A DNA stretch of 64,000 nucleotides. It comes from Chitinophaga sp. sic0106. GTDB lineage: Bacteria; Bacteroidota; Bacteroidia; Chitinophagales; Chitinophagaceae. A model generated the notes under the pieces. The model ran no database searches, was not told the DNA's origin, and was given only the letters and a program-made list of their open reading frames with translations. The DNA is taken from positions 62,001-126,000 of the forward strand of contig NZ_JAHUWJ010000017.1 in the NCBI RefSeq assembly GCF_019219075.1, read 5' to 3'. Positions 35,917 to 44,033 of the stretch are shown here, piece after piece. Both the position numbers and the translations under genes were made by a program. How positions within the stretch are numbered: position 1 is the stretch's first letter; every line of letters starts with the position of its first letter.

Positions 35917-37521
35917 ATGTCTAACAGGAAGCTGAATGTTTTTTTACCCATATTAATGGCAGTGGTGCTGGCGCTGGGAATGTTTCTGGGCCACAAGATG
36001 CCAGGTTCCAACACCGGCAGTAATACAATATTCTTTGCCAAAGCCAACAGAGGTCCCCTGCAGGAAGTACTGGATCTCATAAAAATGAAATATGTAGACA
36101 CCATTAATACGGATGATCTTCAGCAGGAGGCCATAGAGGGCATGCTTATGCACCTGGACCCTCACTCGGTTTATATTCCCCCTTCGCAGCTGCAGCAGGT
36201 AAACGAAGACCTGGAAGGCAACTTTGAAGGTATCGGCGTAGAGTTTAACATCACGGCGGATACGGTTAATGTAGTAGCTGTAATCAGTGGCGGTCCGTCT
36301 GAGGCAGCTGGTTTGCAAACGGGAGATAAAATCCTGAAGGTGGGCGATAGTACCGTTGCCGGCAACAATATCACTACAGAAAAAATCCGCAAGCTCCTCC
36401 GCGGGCCGAAAGATTCGGAAGTAACCACTACCCTGCTCCGTAATGGTAAACAAATCACGGCTAAAATCAAACGTGGCCTCATTCCTATATATAGCGTAGA
36501 TGCCAGCTACATGATAGCGCCGGCAGTAGGTTATATCAAAATCAGCAAATTTTCCGCCACCACCTACGATGAATTTATGAATGCCATGCGCAAATTACAA
36601 CGCGCCGGCATGCAAAAGCTTATCATCGACGTACGGCAGAACCCGGGCGGATTTATGGACGCCGCTACCCGCATCCTGGATGAACTGCTGGACGAGCCTA
36701 AGCTGCTGGTGTACACCAAAGGAAAAGACTTCCCTAAGGCCGAATTCAAAACCAAGCGCCCGGGCATGTTTGAAAAAGGCGCCCTCGCCATCCTCACGGA
36801 CGAAGGCTCTGCCTCTGCCAGTGAAATCGTTGCCGGTGCCATACAGGACTGGGATCGTGGCACCATTATCGGCCGCCGCACCTTTGGTAAGGGACTTGTA
36901 CAGGAACAATATGACCTGGATAACGGCGGTGCATTACGCCTCACCGTTGCCCGGTACTACATACCATCTAACCGTAGTATCCAGAAACCTTACGGTAACG
37001 GCCATGCTGCCTATGATGATGACATCACCGAACGCTTTACGCATGGCGAACTGGTGAATAAAGACAGTATTCGTATAACCGATACCGTACCTTATAAAAC
37101 GCATAGCGGCCGGCGTGTATACGGTGGCGGTGGTATCACCCCGGATATCTTTGTGCCATTCGATACCTCCCGTTTCTCCACCACCCTGATGGCGATTTAC
37201 ACCCGGAATACCTTCAGCAACTTTGCTTACCAGTATTTCACCAGCCACAAGGATGCGTTCAAACAATATAAAGACGCACAGGATTTTACGAATAAATTCC
37301 AGACCACGCCCGACATTTTTAATGAGTTCAAGGCATTTGCCAAAACAGACAGCATTCCTGGCATGGATAAGATCAGCGCCAAGGATGAAGCAGAGATCAA
37401 GTCAAGGATTAAAGCGCTGATGGCGCGGCAGCTGTACAGAACAGAAGGGTTCTATGAAACGATCAATACAACTGATCCGGTAGTGAAGAAAGCGCTGGAA
37501 ACGTTGGAGACAGAGAAATAA
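35917..37521 (+). CDS. S41 C-terminal processing protease (CtpA type)
   Basis: 534 aa. An N-terminal membrane anchor or signal (8-25) is followed by a PDZ domain (about 95-185) with GIGVEF and GLQTGDKIL. The S41 protease domain has the nucleophile in GSASASE (297-303) and the general base Lys325 in FGKG. By family knowledge it trims periplasmic proteins at their C-termini. A second S41 protease lies convergent to it, beyond the tandem repeat array. It has its own terminator at 37544. Confidence 0.93.
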   Translation: MSNRKLNVFLPILMAVVLALGMFLGHKMPGSNTGSNTIFFAKANRGPLQEVLDLIKMKYVDTINTDDLQQEAIEGMLMHLDPHSVYIPPSQLQQVNEDLEGNFEGIGVEFNITADTVNVVAVISGGPSEAAGLQTGDKILKVGDSTVAGNNITTEKIRKLLRGPKDSEVTTTLLRNGKQITAKIKRGLIPIYSVDASYMIAPAVGYIKISKFSATTYDEFMNAMRKLQRAGMQKLIIDVRQNPGGFMDAATRILDELLDEPKLLVYTKGKDFPKAEFKTKRPGMFEKGALAILTDEGSASASEIVAGAIQDWDRGTIIGRRTFGKGLVQEQYDLDNGGALRLTVARYYIPSNRSIQKPYGNGHAAYDDDITERFTHGELVNKDSIRITDTVPYKTHSGRRVYGGGGITPDIFVPFDTSRFSTTLMAIYTRNTFSNFAYQYFTSHKDAFKQYKDAQDFTNKFQTTPDIFNEFKAFAKTDSIPGMDKISAKDEAEIKSRIKALMARQLYRTEGFYETINTTDPVVKKALETLETEK

Positions 37522-37543
37522 TAGTTATACTATATTTTATAGG

Positions 37544-37577
37544 CCCCGGGACTTGTAGTTCCGGGGTTTTGTTTTTT
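37544..37577 (+). terminator. Terminator of the CtpA-type gene
   Basis: CCCCGG/CCGGGG (37544-37549 with 37561-37566) with an inner ACT/AGT pair, followed by TTTTGTTTTTT. Confidence 0.85.
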
Positions 37578-37599
37578 AGGGAGATGTTAGCGAAGTTTT

Positions 37600-37624
37600 C
37601 AACCGGGACCTTCGGTCCCGGTTG
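37600..37624. repeat. Hairpin at the left end of the tandem array
   Basis: A perfect 11-bp stem (37600-37610 with 37614-37624) and a TTC loop (GAA on the other strand). It directly borders the first array unit. Confidence 0.75.
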
Positions 37625-38177
37625 GGGGGAGGGCCCTGCGGCCCTGGGACCCGCTTCACAGGCGGTTTTAGCAAGGTTAAGGTAGCAATTTGGGGAGGGG
37701 CGCGGCCCTGGCACCCGCTTTACAGGCGTTTTTAGCAAGGTCAAAGGTAGCAATTTGGGGAGGGGCGCGGCCCTGGGACCCGCTTTAATGGCGGTTTTAG
37801 CAAGGTTAAGGTAACAATTTGGGGAGGAGCGCGGCCCTGGGACCCGCTTTAATGGCGGTTTTAGCAAGGTTAAGGTAACAATTTGGGGAGGAGCGCGGCC
37901 CTGGGACCCGCTTTAATGGCGGTTTTAGCAAGGTCAAGGTAACAATTTGGGGAGGAGCGCGGCCCTGGGACCCGCTTTAATGGCGTTTTTAGCAAGGTTA
38001 AGGTAGCAATTTGGGGAGGGGCGCGGCCCTGGGACCCGCTTTAATGCGGTTTTAGCAAGGTTAAGGTAACAATTTGGGGAGGGGCGCGGCCCTGGGACCC
38101 GCTTTAATGGCGGTTTTAGCAAGGTTAAGGTAACAATTTGGGGAGGAGCGCGGCCCTGGGACCCGCTTTAACCGCGT
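37622..38177. repeat. 64-bp tandem repeat array, eight full units and one partial
   Basis: Full units begin at 37666, 37730, 37795, 37859, 37923, 37987, 38050 and 38114 (lengths 63-65, mostly 64). A partial unit of about 44 bases lies at the left. Each has TTTTAGCAAGGTTAAGG, then CAATTTGGGGAGG, a GC-rich GCGCGGCCCTGGGACCCGC block and TTTAATGGCGG. Units 3 and 4 are identical; others differ at a few recurring positions (A/G in GTAACAA and in GGAGG/GGGG). The period is not a multiple of three, so the minus-strand open frames across it are not a repeat protein. It lies between two convergent protease genes. Confidence 0.95.
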
Positions 38178-38305
38178 TTTGGGTGGAGTTGCCGTAACGA
38201 TTATACTGGAGAGATCAAGCACCACACAGTTGCCGGCAGCCTGCATCTTCTACAGCCCTCAACGGAGGCTCAAAAGCTACAGCTGCGCGCAGCGCAGCCC
38301 CACCC

Positions 38306-38328
38306 GCATGACACCGAAGGTGTCATGC
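38306..38328. repeat. Hairpin with GAA triloop
   Basis: A 10-bp perfect stem (38306-38315 with 38319-38328) around GAA. Its core is the same as the hairpin at 4880-4900. Confidence 0.75.
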
Positions 38329-38358
38329 AAAAAAAGAGAGGATGCCAAAGGCATCCTC
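38329..38358 (-). terminator. Terminator of the Prc-type protease gene
   Basis: A 9-bp stem (38338-38346 with 38350-38358) followed on the minus strand by TCTTTTTTT. It lies 30 bases beyond the stop codon. Confidence 0.85.
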
Positions 38359-38388
38359 CCAAAAAAATGTATGATCAATTAAAAGCGA

Positions 38389-40506
38389 TTACTGCTGCTT
38401 ACGCTGCATCTTAGGTAACGTCTGGGCAATCAGGTCATTCATCACATTCACCGCTTCGTCCAGATAGATATCTTTAGTTCTGGCTTTCAACCAGTCTTTG
38501 TTACGGGCGATTTTGGTGGTGTCATTACCGATTTTATCCAGGTCCACTTTCATGGAGGAGATGTTCAGCTCTTTCACTTTATCGTTTACGGTGTCGTATT
38601 TCTTCAGTGCGGCGGTGTTCACTTTCTGCTCTGCTTTATAGGTAGCGAGGTTAAGTGAATAACTCTCCTGTTTTTCGAGTTTTTTCAGCGTAGCGAGGTT
38701 TTCGTTCAGCAGTTTAAATGCGGCGCTGTTAGCCATTCTCTTTTCGCTGCTCTTTTTAAGCGTCTCTGCGTTCACCGGGTTAGACCAGATTTCGTAGTTG
38801 GATTTAGGAATTTCATCCCAGGCCAGTGCGTCGCTGTCTTTACGCTCAGACACTTCATAGTAAGGATCTGGCAGCACGATATCGGAAGAAACGCCTTTCA
38901 GCTGAGTGGAACCACCGTTAGCACGGTAGAATTTCTGCTGGGTGAGTTTCAGGGCACCGAGGCTCTGACCATCTTTCACAGGATAGAAATCATCCAGGGA
39001 GAATAGGCGCTGAACGGTACCTTTACCGAAGGTTTGCTGGCTACCGATGATCACGGCGCGTTTGTAATCCTGCATGGCTGCTGCGAGGATTTCGGAGGCG
39101 GAGGCACTGTATTCATTAACCATGATAGCCAGTGGTCCGTCGTACTGCACGCTTTTATCACGGTCACGCAGTACAATGGCGTCCCCACCTCTGGAGCGTA
39201 CCTGCACTACCGGGCCTTCAGGAATGAAGAGACCGGCCATTTCCACTACTTCCGGCAGTGAGCCACCACCGTTGAAGCGGAGATCGAGGATGATACCTTC
39301 TACTTTTTCTGCTTTCAGCTTAGCTACTTCTTTGGCAACATCAGCGGCACAACGGGCGCCGTTGCGGTCGTTGAAGTCGGAGTAGAATTCCGGCAGGTAG
39401 ATGTAACCAATTTTATGTGTACCGTTGATCACGGCTGATTTGGCAAATGTTTCCTCCTGGATGATTTCATCACGAACGATCGGGATCACTTTCACGGTAC
39501 CGTCTACACTTTTCACGGTGAGTTTAACGGTGGTGCCTTTGTTACCACGAATCAGTTTCACTGCATCTTCAACCGGGTAGCCGGTGATATCTACCGCTTC
39601 CTTATCGCCCTGTGCCACTTTCTGGATCACATCATTTACTTTCAGGTGGCCTTCCTTCCAGCTTGGGCTACCGGTAATGATGCTGAGGACTTTGATTTTA
39701 CCGTCTTCTTCTTTCAGTCCGGCACCGATACCAAAGAATTTACCGGCCATTTGTTCTTCGAACTGACGCTTTTCATCAGGCGGGAAGTAGTCGGTATGTG
39801 GGTCCATGGTGGTGGTGATGGCGTTCACGTACAGGCTGAAACGGTCGTTATCATCCTGGCGGTTTTTAATCCTTTCGAAGTAGCGGTCGTATACCTTTTT
39901 CACTTTCTCCCGTGCTTCGGCTTCCAGTTGCTGGTCTGTTTTATTCTTAACGCTGTCTTCTTTAGATTTCTCGCGGGTTTCCTGGAGATCGGTGAGCTTT
40001 TCCAGGGTGCGGTATTTCAGCATTTTTCTCCAGGCTTCGTACCTGGCTACGGAGTCAACCGGGTATTCCACCTTATCCACATCCAGTACTACGCTCTCAT
40101 CTTTTGAAAAATCAAAAGGTTGTGAGAGAATAGCCGGATAGATAGCGGAAGCCTCTGCCACTCTTTGTTTGATGATGGTGTTGATGTTGCGGAAGCAGTC
40201 CAGCTGCGCGCCTTTCAGTTCATCATCGATATGTGTGGAGAGGGGGCCCAGTCTGTCGATATCGCTTTTCAGGAAGAACTTCTTCTCTACGTCCAGGCTA
40301 CGGAGGTATTTATTGAAAGCTTCTTTGGAGAAAGCATCGTCTATTGGTTTGGGTTGGTAGTGGCCCTCTTTCAGCATTTGCCCTACCAGGTTCATGATCA
40401 CTTCATACCGACCAGGAGGATCGTCTGAAAGACCAAGTTTGGTAAAGGCGAGTACACCAGCGGAAAGGCTGATCAGCACTACCGGGATTATCACTTTCAG
40501 TCTCAT
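38389..40506 (-). CDS. prc: Tail-specific S41 protease (Prc/Tsp type)
   Basis: 705 aa from the ATG at 40504-40506. An N-terminal signal or anchor precedes the tail-specific protease N-terminal helical domain (about 25-220). A PDZ domain (about 240-330), the S41 catalytic core with SASASEI and FGKG, and a C-terminal extension (about 560-700) complete it. This is the full Prc layout. By family knowledge it acts in the periplasm on proteins with nonpolar C-termini and on cell-wall hydrolases. The window thus has both a short (CtpA) and a long (Prc) S41 protease, end to end. Confidence 0.95.
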   Translation of the reverse strand: MRLKVIIPVVLISLSAGVLAFTKLGLSDDPPGRYEVIMNLVGQMLKEGHYQPKPIDDAFSKEAFNKYLRSLDVEKKFFLKSDIDRLGPLSTHIDDELKGAQLDCFRNINTIIKQRVAEASAIYPAILSQPFDFSKDESVVLDVDKVEYPVDSVARYEAWRKMLKYRTLEKLTDLQETREKSKEDSVKNKTDQQLEAEAREKVKKVYDRYFERIKNRQDDNDRFSLYVNAITTTMDPHTDYFPPDEKRQFEEQMAGKFFGIGAGLKEEDGKIKVLSIITGSPSWKEGHLKVNDVIQKVAQGDKEAVDITGYPVEDAVKLIRGNKGTTVKLTVKSVDGTVKVIPIVRDEIIQEETFAKSAVINGTHKIGYIYLPEFYSDFNDRNGARCAADVAKEVAKLKAEKVEGIILDLRFNGGGSLPEVVEMAGLFIPEGPVVQVRSRGGDAIVLRDRDKSVQYDGPLAIMVNEYSASASEILAAAMQDYKRAVIIGSQQTFGKGTVQRLFSLDDFYPVKDGQSLGALKLTQQKFYRANGGSTQLKGVSSDIVLPDPYYEVSERKDSDALAWDEIPKSNYEIWSNPVNAETLKKSSEKRMANSAAFKLLNENLATLKKLEKQESYSLNLATYKAEQKVNTAALKKYDTVNDKVKELNISSMKVDLDKIGNDTTKIARNKDWLKARTKDIYLDEAVNVMNDLIAQTLPKMQRKQQ

Positions 40507-40678
40507 ATGTAACACTATTGAACAAAAATATTCTCAAATCAAATATAAAGTAAATTCATCCGCTACCAGCTGAATTATCTTCCTTTTTAACAAAAATTTG
40601 GCCGGGCTGAAATGCCCGTCCTCCTTAAGTTGATAACGATTAAGGCAGTGGTTATGTTTGGATCTATGGCCGGAATAA

Positions 40679-41899
40679 TTAATCTTTTACCAATTTATAC
40701 ACAGCTCCTTTAAAACCGTTGCTGGTGGAGGCGCTGGTGAGCATATACAGTTCTCCGTGTTCGTCCTGGCCCCAGCTGAGAATCTGGAGGTTATCGGCCG
40801 GACGGTTAGAAAACTGTAAATCAGCGCGTTCCCATTTACTACCGTTTTGTATCAAGACAAAAGCCTTGCCATTATAATCACCAAAAACGTATAGGCCTTT
40901 CAGTGATGGTATGGCGGAACCACGATATACATAACCACCTGTTATACTGATACCGAGGTCGTGATCATACTCATGTATCGGGGCAATGAGCTTAGATTTA
41001 TCCGTACCGGCGGGTACGTTGAAGTCGTGGTAACCTTCCATAATACGCCAGCCATAGTTCCCTCCTTTGCGGATGATGTCTACTTCTTCGTACAGGTTTT
41101 GTCCTACATCACCGGTAAAGAGGCGGCCATTGGCCTTATCGAAAGAAAAGCGCCATGGGTTACGCAGGCCATAGGCCCATATTTCAGGCTTAGCACCGGC
41201 TGTTTTCACGAAAGGATTATCGGCCGGCACCTTGTATGGCGTACCATTTACATCGATGCGGATAATTTTCCCCAGGATGGTGCCCAGGTCCTGGCCATTA
41301 CCGATGGTACCGTGTTTATCTCCACCACCGCCGCCATCGCCGAGGCCTACGTAAAGGTAGCCATCAGGGCCAAACTCCAGCTGACCGCCGTTATGATTGG
41401 ATTCAGGCTGGTTCAGCTCCAGCAATACCCTTTCGGATTTAGGGTCTATCACGTTCGGATTGGAGGCAGAAACAGTGTATTCCACCAGTTTACTTTTATG
41501 ATTCAGTCCTTTTACCGGTTTGTCAACAGGGGCGCTATAGTAGAGGTATACCTTTCGGTTTTGTTTAAACTTAGGATGAAACGCCATGCCCAGCAGGCCG
41601 CGCTCATCGTAGGCGGCGTTAACTTTCACCATCTGGTCAGTAACATCTGCAAATGGCGTGGTAAAGAGTTTACCGTTTTGCACGATCCATACTTTTCCTT
41701 CTTTCTGGCAAAAGAACAGGCGTCCGCTGCCATCGTTGGGTACCGCCATGTTTACAGGGGAGATGAATCTGTCGGTAACCAATTCCAGCTTGACTTTACG
41801 TGCTGGTGGTTCGGCATCCGGTGCGCCGGGTCCTGCTTTTACTACAAGAGCATTAAGTACAGTTAATAAGGCCAGGCCGATAAAACGATGATTTTTCAT
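40679..41899 (-). CDS. PQQ-dependent sugar dehydrogenase-like, secreted beta-propeller
   Basis: 406 aa from the ATG at 41897-41899; the frame extends 12 codons upstream without a better start. A signal peptide (1-22, ending VVKAG) precedes a six-bladed propeller of the soluble glucose/sorbosone dehydrogenase type. Characteristic segments are GLLGMAFHPKFKQNRKVYLYYSA, NHNGGQLEFGPDGYLYVGLGDGGGGG, and AYGLRNPWRFSFD with TGDVGQNLYEEVD. It probably oxidises a sugar in the periplasm with PQQ as cofactor; many members have no proven substrate. No PQQ synthesis genes are nearby. Confidence 0.9.
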   Translation of the reverse strand: MKNHRFIGLALLTVLNALVVKAGPGAPDAEPPARKVKLELVTDRFISPVNMAVPNDGSGRLFFCQKEGKVWIVQNGKLFTTPFADVTDQMVKVNAAYDERGLLGMAFHPKFKQNRKVYLYYSAPVDKPVKGLNHKSKLVEYTVSASNPNVIDPKSERVLLELNQPESNHNGGQLEFGPDGYLYVGLGDGGGGGDKHGTIGNGQDLGTILGKIIRIDVNGTPYKVPADNPFVKTAGAKPEIWAYGLRNPWRFSFDKANGRLFTGDVGQNLYEEVDIIRKGGNYGWRIMEGYHDFNVPAGTDKSKLIAPIHEYDHDLGISITGGYVYRGSAIPSLKGLYVFGDYNGKAFVLIQNGSKWERADLQFSNRPADNLQILSWGQDEHGELYMLTSASTSNGFKGAVYKLVKD

Positions 41900-42019
41900 A
41901 TTAGTGCAGGAATTTAGCAGGATAAAAGTAATCATCTCCCTGAAAAATAGATAAACAATTGATAAGCGGAATTACACAATTTTCTGTTTTATTTTACCTT
42001 CGTTTTAAATTTCAACAGA

Positions 42020-43273
42020 TTGGACACAACACCTAACAGGGCGGACGCATATGCTTCACTACGTTTCCCGGAATTCAACTACTACCTTGTAATACGCTTT
42101 GCTATTGTATTCGCACTTGCCATGCAATTTGCAATCATTGAGTGGAAAGTGAATGAACTGGCGAGAGATCCGTTTGCGCTGGGTCTGATTGGATTGGCAG
42201 AGGTAATACCGGCTGTATTACTGGCCCCTTTTGCGGGCCATATTGTGGATAAACGGGAAAAACGGGGATTACTGCTGAAGTGTATAATCGCCTACCTGGT
42301 GATATCTACCGGACTGTTTTTACTCACCTGGGACAAGGCCGTACAGGGCATTCCTACCCACCGGGTGCTGATGATGATTTACGCCCTGGTATTCCTTGGC
42401 GGCGTGGTCAGAGCTTTTACGAGTCCGTCTACCTTTACTTTATTATCGTTGCTGGTACCCAAACAACTGTACGCTAACGCCTCTACCTGGAGCAGTTCCG
42501 CCTGGCAGATAGGCGGTGTACTCGGACCTGCCTTAGGTGGCTTTCTGATATACCTGTTTGGCGTGCACTGGTCCATGTTGCTGGTAGTGTTCATTTTACT
42601 GGCGCCGCTCTACAGTCTCCTTAAAATACAACCCAAACCTATTTACTATAAAAACCAGGGAGAAGGCTTCATTGAGGGCCTTACCAAGGGTATGAAGTTC
42701 GTATGGAACACCAAGGTAGTGTTGAACGCCATGGCCCTGGATATGTTTGCCGTGCTGTTTGGTGGTGCGGTGGCCATGCTGCCGGTATTTGCGACGGACG
42801 TCCTGCATGTGGGTTCCCTGGAATACGGTATCCTGAGATCCGCGCCAGCAGTAGGTTCCCTGATTACTATGTTTATTCTGGCCCACAAGCCGCTGAATAA
42901 TAAGCCAGGTATTAAGCTGCTGGCGGCAGTTTTCTGCTTTGGCCTAACCATCATTGTGTTTGGATTATCTACCAGTTTTATACTGTCGCTCGCAGCGCTG
43001 CTGTTCAGTGGTGTGTTTGACGGCGTGAGTGTGGTGATCCGCCAGACGATCCTGCAATTGAAAACACCGGATGAGATGCGTGGCAGGGTGGCTTCCGTTA
43101 GCTCTATGTTTGTGGGAAGCTCCAATGAGCTGGGGGCATTTGAGAGTGGATTTATGGCAAGGGCGCTGGGGCTGGTGCCATCAGTGGTATTTGGAGGCTG
43201 TGTAACGCTGGGCGTGGTGATAACTACTTATGTTATTTCGCCGGCTATGAGGAAGCTGGATTTGAAGGCGTGA
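42020..43273 (+). CDS. Major facilitator superfamily exporter (EntS-like)
   Basis: 417 aa with about 12 membrane helices. The A-motif-like GHIVDKREKRG after helix 2 and the pattern of the MFS_3 (enterobactin exporter EntS-like) group are visible. The start is a TTG at 42020: no in-frame ATG lies before the first membrane helix, and a promoter-like TACCTTCG precedes it by about 20 bases. Substrate is unknown; siderophores or drugs are typical of the group. It is followed by a large inverted repeat. Confidence 0.85.
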   Translation: MDTTPNRADAYASLRFPEFNYYLVIRFAIVFALAMQFAIIEWKVNELARDPFALGLIGLAEVIPAVLLAPFAGHIVDKREKRGLLLKCIIAYLVISTGLFLLTWDKAVQGIPTHRVLMMIYALVFLGGVVRAFTSPSTFTLLSLLVPKQLYANASTWSSSAWQIGGVLGPALGGFLIYLFGVHWSMLLVVFILLAPLYSLLKIQPKPIYYKNQGEGFIEGLTKGMKFVWNTKVVLNAMALDMFAVLFGGAVAMLPVFATDVLHVGSLEYGILRSAPAVGSLITMFILAHKPLNNKPGIKLLAAVFCFGLTIIVFGLSTSFILSLAALLFSGVFDGVSVVIRQTILQLKTPDEMRGRVASVSSMFVGSSNELGAFESGFMARALGLVPSVVFGGCVTLGVVITTYVISPAMRKLDLKA

Positions 43274-43280
43274 TTCCCCG

Positions 43281-43364
43281 TAGAGCCGCAATGCTTGCGG
43301 CTCCCCGCTTTCAACCCGTTCATCAGAAGGATCAGAGCCTGGAGCCGCAAGCATTGCGGCTCTA
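43281..43364. repeat. REPIN-like pair of inverted palindromic units
   Basis: Two perfect 24-bp inverted copies (43281-43304 and 43341-43364) enclose 36 bases. Each copy is itself a hairpin: AGCCGCAA and TTGCGGCT around a 3-nt loop. The whole can fold either as one long stem or as two hairpins. It lies between convergent genes. Confidence 0.85.
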
Positions 43365-43374
43365 CAAGGGATTA

Positions 43375-43869
43375 TCAGAGCTTCATTTCGTCTTTTAATC
43401 TTTCCAGTACATAATACACCGCCGGGCAGGTAGTACTGTTCATATAAGTGATATTAGGTCTTTTGAAGAAGTCGTAGCTATCAGTATAAGGATAGTTATG
43501 GCAATCACCGGGTCTTACGTCATAAATACTGCAGTAGTTGTCGTCCCCGAGAAACGGGCATGGACTGAACTTCACTACATAATCCTCGTCTTTATCGATT
43601 TTCAGATAGGTATCCATGAAGGTGGCTTCCTTCATGCCCAGGTGTTTGGAAATCCGTTTAATATCAGGTGCTTTGAAGCGTGGGCTGATGGTTTTGCAGC
43701 ATCCGGCACATTCGAGGCAGTCGATTTTACTGAAAGCTTCGTCATGAAGTTTCGGGAGAAGTTTCTCAACGCCTTTACCGCGGCGTGAATTCAGTTTTTC
43801 CAGGAACTGCTTGTTAGCCTTTTGTTTATCCTTGGCTTTCTGTTCCCAGTTTTCTAAAATATTGCTCAT
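43375..43869 (-). CDS. YkgJ-family cysteine-cluster protein
   Basis: 164 aa from the ATG at 43867-43869; the longer frame would run through the promoter. Cys51, 54, 57 and 58 (CLECAGCC) and Cys104, 113 and 123 (CPF...YC...GDC) form the family's conserved cluster, thought to bind zinc or an Fe-S centre. Function in the family is not established. The N-terminal part is a charged helix. It is divergent from gcvP, with a very short mRNA leader predicted. Confidence 0.88.
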   Translation of the reverse strand: MSNILENWEQKAKDKQKANKQFLEKLNSRRGKGVEKLLPKLHDEAFSKIDCLECAGCCKTISPRFKAPDIKRISKHLGMKEATFMDTYLKIDKDEDYVVKFSPCPFLGDDNYCSIYDVRPGDCHNYPYTDSYDFFKRPNITYMNSTTCPAVYYVLERLKDEMKL

Positions 43870-43875
43870 TTGCTG

Positions 43876-43903
43876 CAAAGATAGGCATTTAGGCAATGGA
43901 CAA
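43876..43903 (-). promoter_or_regulatory. Promoter of the YkgJ-family gene
   Basis: On the minus strand, TTG (43901-43903), 17 bases, then TATCTTTG (43876-43883). Only six bases separate the box from the ATG, which implies a leaderless transcript. Confidence 0.6.
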
Positions 43904-43971
43904 TACTGTGACATTCCTTTATACCGGAAATCCTCCATTTATCACTGATTTAACCAGCCTGGTGGCCGAGG

Positions 43972-44003
43972 TTTGGCGATTGCTAAAAATCGTCATAGCT
44001 TTG
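43972..44003 (+). promoter_or_regulatory. Promoter of gcvP
   Basis: TTTG (43972-43975), 20 bases, then TAGCTTTG (43996-44003), 30 bases before the gcvP ATG. It also shows that the longer open frame from 43896 is not used. Confidence 0.8.
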
Positions 44004-44033
44004 CGCATTCTATTCAAACTACCTGCTTACATC

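Noticed and set aside
37622..38177. CRISPR array
   Set aside because: Units are contiguous with no unique spacers between conserved repeats, and no cas gene is present.
37463..38246. Open frames on the minus strand through the 64-bp array, with repeated Pro/Arg/Leu peptides
   Set aside because: The unit length is not a multiple of three, so each copy is read in a different frame; the peptide repeats are a by-product of the DNA repeat.
40961..41866. 301-codon open frame on the plus strand
   Set aside because: It is antisense to the sugar dehydrogenase gene; no recognisable domain.
43896..44033. N-terminal extension of GcvP from the first start in the frame
   Set aside because: The promoter TTTG-N20-TAGCTTTG lies inside it, and the conserved protein begins at the ATG at 44034.
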